Below the pieces are notes generated by a model. The model was not told the DNA's origin, did not search any database, and was given only the letters and a program-made list of their open reading frames with translations. A program made the position numbers and the translations under genes. Of a DNA stretch of 33,541 nt, positions 23,849 to 31,881 are shown piece after piece. Source of the DNA: an uncultured Rubrobacteraceae bacterium (GTDB taxonomy: Bacteria > Actinomycetota > Rubrobacteria > Rubrobacterales > Rubrobacteraceae); the NCBI GenBank assembly GCA_902806075.1, contig CADCVG010000056.1, positions 1-33,541 of the forward strand, in the 5' to 3' direction. How positions within the stretch are numbered: position 1 is the stretch's first letter; each line of letters opens with the position of its first letter.

Positions 23849-25936
23849 TTGGAAACCGAGCAGGCGACAGCCTCGATCCCGATGAATAGCCGAGTAGCTT
23901 CCAGGGCCGCATGGCTGCTCTGCGGGCTAACCTTGGCATTGATCGCCTGCGGCGCCGTTCTCGCCGTTCTCAACGATACCCCCGTCGGAGACTCGGTCTT
24001 CCTGGTAGGCGTGCTGTCGAGCGCGGTGGTGGGCGGCATGGTCGCCTCCCGCCAGCCGGCCAATCCGATCGGCTGGTTCTTCCTCGTTAGCGCGCTCAGC
24101 TTCGCGGCCACCGTGCTCGCGAGCGAGTACGCGAAGTACGGGCTTCTAACTGATCCCGGCTCGCTGCCTCTGGCGCGGACGATGGTGTGGCCGCTGACTT
24201 GGCTGTGGGTTCCGGGAGCCGTGTCGATCCTCGTCTTCGTACCGCTCTACTTCCCCGACGGCCGGCTGGTCTCGCGCCGCTGGCGACCCGTCGCCCTGTT
24301 CGCCGTCTTCTTCTGCGTGCTCGCCGCTGGCATCTCATCTCTGGAACCGGGCGCTATACAGGGCGAGGATTTCGTCAACCCAATGGGGACCGGGCTGCTG
24401 CAACCCTTGGCCCCGGTGCTCGACGCCATCATACTACCGCTCTGGCTGGGGCTCCTCTTCATCTCGGCGGCAAGCCTGGTGGTCCGCTTTCGACGCTCGG
24501 GAAGGGAGGAGCGCCAGCAGATCAAATGGCTCGCCTTCGCCGCCTCGCTCATACCCGTCTGGTTCCTCATCAACTCTCCGGTAGAGCAGGCCTTCCCAAG
24601 CCTGTTCCTCGCCATCGACGCCCTCGCCCTCGCCGCAGTCCCGATCGCCGCCGGTATCGCGATCCTACGCCACCGCCTCTACGACATAGACCTCGTCATA
24701 AACCGCACGCTGGTCTACGCGGCGCTTACCGCCTGCATCATCGGGCTCTACGTCTTCGTGGTCGGCTACCTGGGGACGCTGTTACACACGGGCAACAACC
24801 TCGTGACCTCACTCGCGGCGACCGGCCTCGTAGCCGTCCTCTTCCAGCCGCTCAGGGAACGTCTGCAAAGAACCGTGAACCGCCTGATGTACGGAGAGCG
24901 AGACGACCCTTACGCGGCGCTCTCTCGTCTGGGCCAACGTCTGGAGGCCACGCTCGCCCCGAGCGCGGTGCCCCCCACTGCCGTCAAGGCCGTCGCCGAA
25001 ACGCTGAAACTGCCGTATACGGCTATCGAGCTAGAACGCAACGGCGCGTTCGAGCCAGTAGCGGCCACGGGAGAACCAGTCAAAGACCCGCTCCGCCTGT
25101 CACTGGTCTACGGTGGAGATAAGGTGGGGCGGCTGGTCCTGGGACGGCGTCAGGGCGAAGAGGACTTCTCTAGCGCCGACCGGCGTCTGCTCGATGACCT
25201 GGCGCGCCAGATCGGGGTCGCGGTCCATACTACGCGCCTGACCGAGGAGGCCCTCAGGCTCTCGGCCGATCTGCAGAAGTCGAGGGAGCGACTGGTGACG
25301 GCGCGCGAAGAAGAGCGGCGTAGGCTTCGCCGCGACCTGCACGACGGCCTCGGGCCGCAACTCGCGAGCCTCACGATGAAGGCCGAGGCGGCCAGAGACC
25401 TGCTGGAATCTGCCCCGGATCGCTCCGGCGCCTTGCTGGAGGAGATCACCACCCAGGCTCAGGAAGCCGTCACCGACGTAAGGCGTCTGGTCTATGGCTT
25501 GAGGCCGCCCGCCCTCGACGACCTGGGCCTGCTCGGGGCGCTCCGGGCGCAGGCGGCGTACGGAGATCACAACGGCCTGCGCGTGACCATAGAAGCTCCC
25601 GAGGAGCTTCCGCCGCTGCCGGCGGCCGTCGAGGTCGCCGCCTACCGCATCGCCCAGGAGGCGATCGCCAATACCGCACGCCACGCCGGAGCGCACAACT
25701 GCACGGTACGTATCTCGCCGGACGAGGAGATGAGCGTCCTGCGTCTGGAGATCGCCGACGACGGGCGGGGTATCTCCGAGGAGCGCCGATCCGGTGTAGG
25801 GCTCCATTCGATGCGCGAGCGGGCCGGGGAGCTTGGTGGATCCTGCAGAGTAGAGGCCCTGCCTGCCGGTGGCACTGGCGTCCGGGCGGTTCTGCCTCTT
25901 GCACGGGGCGTGGAACACAGTGTCGGGGCGGTGTGA
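23849..25936 (+). CDS. NarL-type sensor histidine kinase
   Basis: This membrane sensor kinase pairs with the next gene. Numbered from TTG 23849 (695 residues), about eight hydrophobic helices occupy the first 330 residues; PxNPIGWFFL near the start is typical of this actinobacterial group. A GAF-like domain follows (about 350-470). The dimerisation helix EEERRRLRRDLHDGLGPQLA has the phospho-acceptor His498. The HATPase domain has the N box AYRIAQEAIANTARHAGA, G1 EIADDGRGI and G2 GVGLHSMRERA. TTG 23849 is preferred for AAGGAG six nt upstream; TTG 23798 is in frame but lacks such a site. Its stop overlaps the regulator start by 4 bp (GTGA). The signal is unknown; many N-terminal helices suggest membrane or lipid state sensing. 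Confidence 0.93.
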   Translation: METEQATASIPMNSRVASRAAWLLCGLTLALIACGAVLAVLNDTPVGDSVFLVGVLSSAVVGGMVASRQPANPIGWFFLVSALSFAATVLASEYAKYGLLTDPGSLPLARTMVWPLTWLWVPGAVSILVFVPLYFPDGRLVSRRWRPVALFAVFFCVLAAGISSLEPGAIQGEDFVNPMGTGLLQPLAPVLDAIILPLWLGLLFISAASLVVRFRRSGREERQQIKWLAFAASLIPVWFLINSPVEQAFPSLFLAIDALALAAVPIAAGIAILRHRLYDIDLVINRTLVYAALTACIIGLYVFVVGYLGTLLHTGNNLVTSLAATGLVAVLFQPLRERLQRTVNRLMYGERDDPYAALSRLGQRLEATLAPSAVPPTAVKAVAETLKLPYTAIELERNGAFEPVAATGEPVKDPLRLSLVYGGDKVGRLVLGRRQGEEDFSSADRRLLDDLARQIGVAVHTTRLTEEALRLSADLQKSRERLVTAREEERRRLRRDLHDGLGPQLASLTMKAEAARDLLESAPDRSGALLEEITTQAQEAVTDVRRLVYGLRPPALDDLGLLGALRAQAAYGDHNGLRVTIEAPEELPPLPAAVEVAAYRIAQEAIANTARHAGAHNCTVRISPDEEMSVLRLEIADDGRGISEERRSGVGLHSMRERAGELGGSCRVEALPAGGTGVRAVLPLARGVEHSVGAV

Positions 25937-26595
25937 GGGTGGAGTCTCTCCGCGTGCTGATCGCCGATGATCACCCGCACTTCCGCGATGGGATGCGTGC
26001 CCTGCTCCTCTCAGCTCCCGACATCGAGGTGATCGGAGAGGCCAGAGACGGGGAAGAGGCCGTAAGGCTCGCCGGCAGGCTGCAGCCGGACGTGATCCTG
26101 ATGGACCTCAACATGCCCGGTACGGGCGGTATAGAGGCTACCCGCCGCATCCTCCACACCAGCCCTCACATAAGCGTGCTCGTCATAAGCATGTACGAAG
26201 ACGATGACTCGGTCTTCGCCGCGCTAAAAGCCGGAGCTCGCGGCTACCTGCTCAAAGGGGCTCTCAAGGCCGAGATCCTGCGCGCAATAAGGGCGGTCAC
26301 GAGCGGCGAGGCCATCTTCGGCCCGGCCATCGCAAAGCGCCTGATGCAGTACTTCTCCGCTCCGCGCCAGGATGTGCCCAGAGAGGCCCTCCCCGAGCTC
26401 ACCGATCGCGAGCGCGAGATCCTGAACCTCATCGCCCGCCACGAGACAAATCCCGAGATCGCCAGCCAACTCTACCTCAGCCCCAAAACCGTGCGCAACC
26501 ATGTCTCCAACATCTTCACGAAGCTACAGGTCACCGACCGTGCCCAGGCTATCATCCGCGCCAGAGATGCAGGCCTGGGCCGCGGTAACGGGTGA
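25933..26595 (+). CDS. NarL/FixJ-family response regulator
   Basis: The 220-residue cytoplasmic regulator has a receiver domain beginning VLIADDHPHFRDGMRALL with the acidic pair, the phospho-acceptor Asp58 in VILMDLNMPG, and the conserved Lys in YLLKGA. The LuxR-type helix-turn-helix is LTDREREILNLIARHETNPE through LSPKTVRNHVSNIFTKLQV. The GTG at 25933 overlaps the kinase stop, so the pair is translated together. A second GTG at 25939 is possible. Targets could include the upstream membrane-protein trio or the gene after the 443-bp gap. Confidence 0.94.
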   Translation: MRVESLRVLIADDHPHFRDGMRALLLSAPDIEVIGEARDGEEAVRLAGRLQPDVILMDLNMPGTGGIEATRRILHTSPHISVLVISMYEDDDSVFAALKAGARGYLLKGALKAEILRAIRAVTSGEAIFGPAIAKRLMQYFSAPRQDVPREALPELTDREREILNLIARHETNPEIASQLYLSPKTVRNHVSNIFTKLQVTDRAQAIIRARDAGLGRGNG

Positions 26596-27038
26596 GGCAA
26601 CTTCCTGGAACGTAACTACAGCAGCCACACAGATAGTGCCACAATGAAGTAGAGTCAAGTAGCTTGGGGCAGAGAAGGCGAGAAGATGTCTTACCGGAAA
26701 CTCTGCTGACACGCGGCGTGACACCTGGAGTAGCCGTTACCAATCGGTAACATCGGGCCGGGGCTCTACTCGGGGCCTTCGGTCCCGCTGTTTGGAACTT
26801 CCCATAATTGTAGTACACATGCTACATGCGTCCGATGACCCACGGAGTTGCTGATCCTTCGTAGTCCGCCGGGCTTCTATTTCGCCTATTTCTACTCCCG
26901 ATACGGCAGAGACCTCGATAATGAACGCCCAGATCAGAGCGTATCTCATACTACAAACATCAGTTGTTAAAGATGTTTAGGGACAAATGATTATGGTATA
27001 TAAATTTCGTCAGTCCATAATGAAAAAGGAAATGAACC
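26596..27038. promoter_or_regulatory. 443-bp intergenic region with palindrome and AT-rich promoter zone
   Basis: No convincing gene is seen. GTTACCAATCGGTAAC at 26736-26751 is a 6-4-6 palindrome that could bind a regulator. The last 90 bp before the phasin-like gene are far more AT-rich than the surroundings and include TATATAAAT at 26997-27005, a likely -10 area, with TTTAGG 17 bp upstream of TATAAA as a weak -35. AAAAAGGAAATGAACC supplies the ribosome binding site. The promoter call is by composition and motif only. Confidence 0.5.
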
Positions 27039-27761
27039 ATGGATCAGCAGCAGGCGCAGAACATCAATCAGGCCAGCGAGGAGCTAACCGATTCGGCCAG
27101 GCAGGCCTTCCAGATGCTCGCCGACAGGACGGTCTCTCTGCAGGAGAGCAACCTTAGGCTCACGCAGGAATTTTTCCAGAACTGGGTTCAGCAGCTCCAG
27201 AGCCAGACCGAGGGCAATCAGCAGGCGGCGCAGACCATCCAGGAGCAGAGCGAACGCCAGCAGCAGGCCCTCCAGACGCTCACCCAGGAGTCGACCAACG
27301 CCTACTCTGAGTTCCTAAACTCGGCCCTCTCGTTCTACCAGGAGACCTTGAGGTCGGCCACGCAGGTTGCGCAGAACAACATGCAGGCAGCGAGCCAGGC
27401 CACCCAGCAGGGCGTTCAGGCCGCCGGTCAGGCCGCGCAGCAGGGTGTTCAGGCGGCGAGTCAGGCGGCGAGCCAGAGCGCCCAGGCGGCTACTCAGGCC
27501 ACTCAGCAGAGCGCCGAGACCGCCAACCAGACCGCCCAGCAGAATGCTGAGGTCGTCCAAGAGGGTGTGAGTAATGCCCAGAGGGCAATCGCCGAGGTAC
27601 CGATCGAGGGCTACGACGAGTTGAACGTCGAGGAGATCGTCGCTCGGCTAGATAGCCTCTCTAACGAGGAGTTGGGGCGGGTTCGCGAGTACGAGCAGCG
27701 GAACAAGAACCGTTCGACCCTGATGGAGCAGATCAACGCCAGGGCGGGTACTGCTTCGTAA
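27039..27761 (+). CDS. Phasin-like helical protein with hendecad repeats
   Basis: This 240-residue soluble protein is Gln/Ala rich and almost wholly helical. The N-terminal part (1-110), with FQMLADRTVSLQESNLRLTQ and FLNSALSFYQETLRSATQVA, resembles phasins, which coat polyhydroxyalkanoate granules. Residues 115-180 are six exact 11-residue units. After a short break (PIEGYDELNVEEIVARLDSL), a C-terminal helical module ends with VREYEQRNKNRSTLMEQINA; I recall a similar tail in other actinobacterial proteins but cannot name it. ATG 27039 follows AAAAAGGAAATGAACC. It is a single gene with its own promoter zone and terminator, consistent with strong expression. An alternative is a stress-related LEA-like protein or a lipid-droplet protein. 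Confidence 0.8.
   Translation: MDQQQAQNINQASEELTDSARQAFQMLADRTVSLQESNLRLTQEFFQNWVQQLQSQTEGNQQAAQTIQEQSERQQQALQTLTQESTNAYSEFLNSALSFYQETLRSATQVAQNNMQAASQATQQGVQAAGQAAQQGVQAASQAASQSAQAATQATQQSAETANQTAQQNAEVVQEGVSNAQRAIAEVPIEGYDELNVEEIVARLDSLSNEELGRVREYEQRNKNRSTLMEQINARAGTAS
27381..27578 (+). repeat. Six tandem 33-bp (11-residue) repeats in the phasin-like gene
   Basis: The units are MQAASQATQQG, VQAAGQAAQQG, VQAASQAASQS, AQAATQATQQS, AETANQTAQQN and AEVVQEGVSNA, in perfect 33-bp register. Divergence grows towards the end. An 11-residue period is typical of amphipathic helices that lie on lipid surfaces (apolipoprotein, perilipin) and of group 3 LEA proteins. Confidence 0.9.
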
Positions 27762-27788
27762 GGAGAGACTCCTCAGAACAAGCGCTAG

Positions 27789-27821
27789 GGGCCGGAGTTC
27801 CAATCGGGGCTCCGGCCTTTT
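27789..27821 (+). terminator. Intrinsic terminator of the phasin-like gene
   Basis: GGCCGGAG (27790-27797) pairs with CTCCGGCC (27810-27817) and is followed at once by TTTT. It begins 28 bp after the stop codon. This is the clearest rho-independent terminator in the window. Confidence 0.88.
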
Positions 27822-27908
27822 GCCGTGGTAATGGTGCTTATACGATGCGCGAGGATCAGTGTTCTTTCCTTCCCTATCATCCCCGCCGGCCTCGCTCTTT
27901 CTTTGTCC

Positions 27909-27929
27909 CGTTGTTCTGCATGAACAACG
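27909..27929. repeat. 8-bp inverted repeat CGTTGTTC/GAACAACG
   Basis: The arms enclose TGCAT. It lies in the 190-bp gap between the phasin terminator and the IS630 relic. It may belong to the IS end or be an operator; there is no further support. No gene is seen in 27822-28013. Confidence 0.4.
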
Positions 27930-28013
27930 CTCGCCATAACCCTCTCAAGGTTGCCTCCTGAAAGGCGAAGGACGTGTAGGAGAACCTTACCCTGTTTTTA
28001 TACCCCAGGCTTC

Positions 28014-28711
28014 TCATATCGACATGTTGCGTAACCAAGTATCTGCAAGCTGACAATGAACTTTCACAGCTCTCAGTAGGCGCGGGGCGCGCAGGACTAC
28101 TGCCTCTTTCAACTCAGCCACCGAGTCGTAGAAGCGCCGGGGCAACAAGAAACCCTTGAGCCTGCGCCACACTCCCTCTATGAGCTTAAGGTGCGCACAG
28201 TAGCTCGGCAAGTAGTAGAGCCCCAGACCTTTCGCTTCCCAAACAGGCCCCTTCTCCTTCGGTACCCCAGCCTTGTGAAACGACGCGCCTTGTCCATAAC
28301 CTCCTCCTCCTTCTCTGGTGCCTTTTCGGCCTCCTCCCCAGAGAGCATGAAGGTAGCCCATCACCTCCTCCCCACCGCGACACAGCCCGCCGATCATCAC
28401 GTTCTCTCTCTAGCCGCTGACGCTCTAACCTCCACGCACAGAGTCCCAATGAGGTTGACGCGCCCCCGAGATCCCCAGCGCGAGTTGGTACCCGGTGCTG
28501 ATATAGGCTGTCCTTTCCTCGTCGAGCTCGATGTCGGCGCCAGGCACAGAGAGAAGCCGCTCTGATCAAGGTATTTCAACACCAACCCCGGCCCTCCGTG
28601 GCCCCTTTTTTCAGCCTCTCCAACTCCTCTGTGGTGGCCGGTGTATAAGGCGATGGCTTGCATGTTGGAGCCCCGATGAGAGAAGCGCAAAACCTGGAGG
28701 CGTAGGCACAC
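28014..28711 (-). pseudogene. IS630-family transposase relic
   Basis: Minus-strand pieces in different frames match an IS630 transposase. From the N-terminal side, a helix-turn-helix piece (RLQVLRFSHRGSNMQAIALY) is followed directly by the start of the DDE domain (YLDQSGFSLCLAPTSSSTRKGQ), so most of the linker is deleted. RGRVNLIGTLCVE comes next. After a frameshift, the C-terminal DDE part reads LGLYYLPSYCAHLKLIEGVW then RRLKGFLLPRRFYDSVAELK, including the final catalytic Glu. Deletion plus frameshift make it inactive. Normal length is about 340-360 residues; about 230 codons remain. Confidence 0.85.
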
Positions 28712-28864
28712 CTTGGGTTTGAGCTAGGCATCCTCTGCTCGATCTCTGGTAGTTAGGAGTCGTCTGGCAGTCGAATGAGTCTTGATAGTGGCGGCCTCCA
28801 ATTATATCTTTGAGATACTTAGCTGATCAAGCACGGTTTGCTCGGCTGAAGCTATACTTATCCT

Positions 28865-29404
28865 ATGGCGAAGCGTGGCTATACCAGGGACACTATCCGG
28901 GGCGGCGCGAGCGACTGGGACGTGTCACGGCCCTTCTCAAGCTACCTGCGACTCCTATACAGGCTACTGGTACACCCCATACGCTTCTTCGAATTGCTAC
29001 CGAAGGTGCCGGACCCCCGCGCCCCGGGCCTCTTCCTGGCCTTTTCGAGCGTTCTGGCAAGTCTCGCATGGCTCTTTGCCGGAGGGCTCTACCCGACGCT
29101 GGCGGCGCTTTTGCTACCGTTGCCGCTCTCGCTCCTCCTCGCCGGTCTTTACCACCTCGCCGCATGGGGCGGGCGGTATGGGTATGCCGTCACCTGGCGC
29201 ACGCTCGCTTACCCGTTCGGCTATCTGTCGCCGCTCACGGCGGTGCCGGGGGTTCGGTGGGTCGCGTCAGTCTACGCCGGGGTCGTGTTGCTCGCGGTCG
29301 GGCTCGCGGTGGTCAAGGAGATCAGCTTCGGCCGGGCCTTCCTCTCCTGCCTCGCCGTTACCGGCCTCCTCCTCTTCGCCGTCTACCCGATCCTGCTAGA
29401 CTGA
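28865..29404 (+). CDS. YIP1-like membrane protein
   Basis: The 179-residue protein has a polar N-terminus, then LVHPIRFFELLPKVPDPRAP, the cytosolic start typical of Yip1-domain proteins, and five hydrophobic segments (LFLAFSSVLASLAWLFAGGL, TLAALLLPLPLSLLLAGLYH, TLAYPFGYLSPLTAVPGVRW, VYAGVVLLAVGLAVVKEI, AFLSCLAVTGLLLFAVYPIL). Bacterial members have no settled function. ATG 28865 has no Shine-Dalgarno site, but TATACT lies six nt upstream, so a leaderless transcript is possible. It converges on the GNAT gene with 17 bp between stops. Confidence 0.8.
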   Translation: MAKRGYTRDTIRGGASDWDVSRPFSSYLRLLYRLLVHPIRFFELLPKVPDPRAPGLFLAFSSVLASLAWLFAGGLYPTLAALLLPLPLSLLLAGLYHLAAWGGRYGYAVTWRTLAYPFGYLSPLTAVPGVRWVASVYAGVVLLAVGLAVVKEISFGRAFLSCLAVTGLLLFAVYPILLD

Positions 29405-29421
29405 GAAGGAACCGACGGCAC

Positions 29422-29922
29422 CTACTCTTCCGGCACCTTCTCCATCTCGCCGAAGTACTCCAGAGCTACGTGGTTGGTCTCGATGAAGCCCAACGAGCGG
29501 TAGAAGTCGCGAGCACTTCGGTTCTCGTGGGTAGCGACGAGTTCTATAAGGGAGACGTTCTCGGCGGCGGCCACGCTGCGTATCTCCTGGACAAGGAGCT
29601 TACCTATGCCCCGACGGCGGGCGCTTTCCGAGACGACGAGCATGGGGACCTCGATCACGGTATCCCCGTGGCCGAGGTCCGGTTTGATCCACAGACTGGC
29701 CGCTCCTACGATGCCGTCCTCACCCTCCGCCACCAGCACCCGCACCCGCGTCTCCTCCAGAAGCTCGCGCAGCCGCTCCCGAACCGCCTCCAACCGGGGC
29801 CTCCGGTCCCCCAACGCCTCGGCGAGCTCACCCGCGAGGGCGTGGACAGCTTCGGCGTCCCCCACCTTCGCCTCACGCACGACCTCCGACGATGATAGAG
29901 AACTGTTCTCCGATCCGTTCAT
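29422..29922 (-). CDS. GNAT-family N-acetyltransferase
   Basis: The 166-residue enzyme transfers an acetyl group from acetyl-CoA to an unknown amine. GNAT features are clear: VVREAKVGDAEAVHALAGEL as motif C, the beta-4 strand VIEVPMLVV, the acetyl-CoA pyrophosphate loop SESARRRGIGKLLVQEI (Q/RxxGxG/A) and motif B NRSARDFYRSLGFIETNHVA. ATG 29922 has no ribosome binding site. TAATAT lies six nt upstream, again compatible with a leaderless start. It is convergent with the YIP1-like gene. The substrate cannot be told from sequence. Confidence 0.92.
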   Translation of the reverse strand: MNGSENSSLSSSEVVREAKVGDAEAVHALAGELAEALGDRRPRLEAVRERLRELLEETRVRVLVAEGEDGIVGAASLWIKPDLGHGDTVIEVPMLVVSESARRRGIGKLLVQEIRSVAAAENVSLIELVATHENRSARDFYRSLGFIETNHVALEYFGEMEKVPEE

Positions 29923-30046
29923 GTGCGGATATTACCCGCTATAGCCGTCCCCGACTCTGATACCACGGGGTCGCGCTCGCCTCGCCGGGGTGCGGAGGGG
30001 GAGTTTGGAGCGCTAGAATACCGGCTCCGGGACCGAAAGGAGCAGC

Positions 30047-31216
30047 ATGGGTAGAAGGGCGGTGATCCTGGTTCTCGATGGCGTCGGGGCGGGCGGCGCC
30101 CCTGACGCGGCGCGCTTCGGCGACGAGGGCTCGAACACTTTGGGCAATACCGCCCTGCAGGTAGGCGGACTGAAGCTCCCGAACCTGCGCGCTCTAGGGC
30201 TTGGAAACGTCGTCGAGATAGAGGGCGTCCCGCCGGTCTCCGAGCCCAGGGCATGTTACGGGCTCATGCAGGAACGCTCCGCGGCCAAAGCCACCCTCGC
30301 CGGCCACTGGGAGATGATGGGGATCATACTCGAATCAGGACTGCCGACGTACCCAGACGGGTTCCCGGATTCCTTCGTCTCGCGCTTCGAGGAGGAGACT
30401 GGGCGGAAGGTCATCGGCAACAGGCCCGCCTCGGGAACACAGATCATCGAGGAGCTCGGGGCTGAGCAGGAGGAATTTGGAGCCTGGATCGTCTACACCT
30501 CGGCCGACTCGGTCTTCCAGGTCGCGGCCCATACCGGTGTGATCCCGCTAAAAGAGCTCTATGAAGCCTGCGAAAGAGCGCACGAGATGCTCATAGGAGA
30601 AGATGAGATCCTCGTCGAGCGCGTCATCGCCCGTCCCTACCACGGCGAGAGGGGCGCATATGAGCGCGAGCACGAGAACCGCCACGACTACGGCATCACC
30701 CCGCCCCGCGAGACTTACCTGGACCGCATACAAAAGTCCGGCCGCGAGGTCGTCGCGATCGGCAAGATACGAGACATCTTCGACGGCAGGGGCATCACCG
30801 AGCACCTCCCCGGTCAACCCGACGATGCCGCGAAGATAGATGCCGTCCTCAAAGCCCACGCACAGGTCGAGTCCGGTTTGATCTTTGCGAACCTCGTAGA
30901 CTTCGACGCTAAGTACGGCCACCGCCGCGATCCCGAAGGCATGGCCGCGAACCTCGAACGCTTCGACACCAGGATACCGGAGCTTCTCGACGCCCTCGCC
31001 AGCGAGGATCTGCTCATCATCACCGCCGACCACGGCAACGACCCGACCTACCCCGGCACGGACCACACCCGCGAGCGGGTCCCGCTCCTGGTAGTAGGAA
31101 ACGGAGAGCCCCACGACCTCGGCGTCCGCGACTCCTTCTCGGACGTAGGCGCGACGGTTGTAGCGTGGCTCGGGGTGGACGGAAACGATCTTCCGGGGGA
31201 GGATGTTCTGCGATAA
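30047..31216 (+). CDS. deoB: Phosphopentomutase
   Basis: DeoB interconverts ribose 1-phosphate (or deoxyribose 1-phosphate) and the 5-phosphate, linking nucleoside breakdown to central metabolism. It is a manganese enzyme of the alkaline phosphatase superfamily. The 389-residue protein has full family length. The N-terminal metal motif is ILVLDGVGAGGAPDA, the phosphorylated Thr83 lies in SAAKATLAGHWEMMG, and the C-terminal metal ligands are in LVDFDAKYGHRRD and ITADHGNDPTYPGTDHTRE. ATG 30047 follows GAAAGGAGCAGC. It is a single gene here; no other nucleoside genes are in the window. Confidence 0.97.
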   Translation: MGRRAVILVLDGVGAGGAPDAARFGDEGSNTLGNTALQVGGLKLPNLRALGLGNVVEIEGVPPVSEPRACYGLMQERSAAKATLAGHWEMMGIILESGLPTYPDGFPDSFVSRFEEETGRKVIGNRPASGTQIIEELGAEQEEFGAWIVYTSADSVFQVAAHTGVIPLKELYEACERAHEMLIGEDEILVERVIARPYHGERGAYEREHENRHDYGITPPRETYLDRIQKSGREVVAIGKIRDIFDGRGITEHLPGQPDDAAKIDAVLKAHAQVESGLIFANLVDFDAKYGHRRDPEGMAANLERFDTRIPELLDALASEDLLIITADHGNDPTYPGTDHTRERVPLLVVGNGEPHDLGVRDSFSDVGATVVAWLGVDGNDLPGEDVLR

Positions 31217-31286
31217 GCGTCGTACTCACCGCAGAACGTAGTAATTACAGGATCAGGGCTTCCTTCCCGAAGATCTAGCCGTGACG

Positions 31287-31469
31287 TTACTCTTCCCCAC
31301 CCTCGGACTCCTCCCCACCATTCGCGGAATCCAAAGCATCGTGTACGCACCTGGTTATCGTGTCGCGGAACTCTTCCCGGTCGAGGTTGGGGTGGATCTC
31401 CTGCATACTATCCACGAACGACTCGATTGACAGCTCCGTATCGCTCTTCCCTGGAATGGAATCCGACAA
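31287..31469 (-). CDS. 60-residue acidic orphan protein
   Basis: I do not recognise a family. TTG at 31469 has GAGGAGG four nt upstream, a strong site. The product is acidic and soluble, with a predicted helical core (TELSIESFVDSMQEIHPNLD, then REEFRDTITRCVHDALDSAN) and a Gly/Glu tail GGEESEGGEE. One Cys is present. The frame is open much further upstream, but that part is Arg/Pro rich and lacks a start signal, so the short reading is preferred. It lies 410 bp downstream of the sortase on the same strand. Function is unknown. Confidence 0.6.
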   Translation of the reverse strand: MSDSIPGKSDTELSIESFVDSMQEIHPNLDREEFRDTITRCVHDALDSANGGEESEGGEE

Positions 31470-31667
31470 TGTCCCTCCTCTGACTAGTGCTGCTTCGGGA
31501 CCAGTACTTACCCCTGCCGGGCAATCTCCAAAAGGACACGCTACCCCTTCTTCTCCTTCAGCGCTATACGGCAGGTCCTCCTTCACTGCTAGATGGGCCC
31601 CTGCGGTGCGAGGCTGGGTCCCGAATGTGTTACTGCTACGGTTCACGTCATCCTCTACGATGAGGCT

Positions 31668-31699
31668 GGAGAGCCGGGCTGTAAGAACTCCGGCTCTCC
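31668..31699. repeat. 10-bp inverted repeat in the gap between sortase and orphan ORF
   Basis: GGAGAGCCGG and CCGGCTCTCC flank 12 nt. No U-run follows on either strand. The 410-bp gap (31470-31879) otherwise contains only this repeat and the terminator-like hairpin next to the sortase stop; no supported gene is seen. It may be a U-less terminator or leader structure for the 60-residue ORF. Confidence 0.45.
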
Positions 31700-31835
31700 A
31701 CCCTACGCTTGGTGCCTCTGCCGCTACCGGAAGATCCCGCGGGAGGCCGCAATTTCGTGCAGGGAGAGTTGATTTTCGGACCGACCTTAGCCTTAACGCC
31801 GCAGGCACACTCAAGGAACCTGCACGCCTTCGGGT

Positions 31836-31881
31836 AAAAAAGGGACCGCATGATCAAGAGATCGGCTGAACGCTTCCCTTT
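31836..31881 (-). terminator. Probable terminator of the sortase gene
   Basis: On the minus strand AAAGGGA (overlapping the TAA stop) can pair with TCCCTTT, which runs into a six-T tract. The long intervening segment contains its own GATCTCTTGATC hairpin. The U-run is good, but the outer stem is short. Confidence 0.5.

Noticed and set aside
27381-27578. Repeat array considered as CRISPR
   Set aside because: The 33-bp units are contiguous, without spacers, and translate to a regular 11-residue helix repeat.
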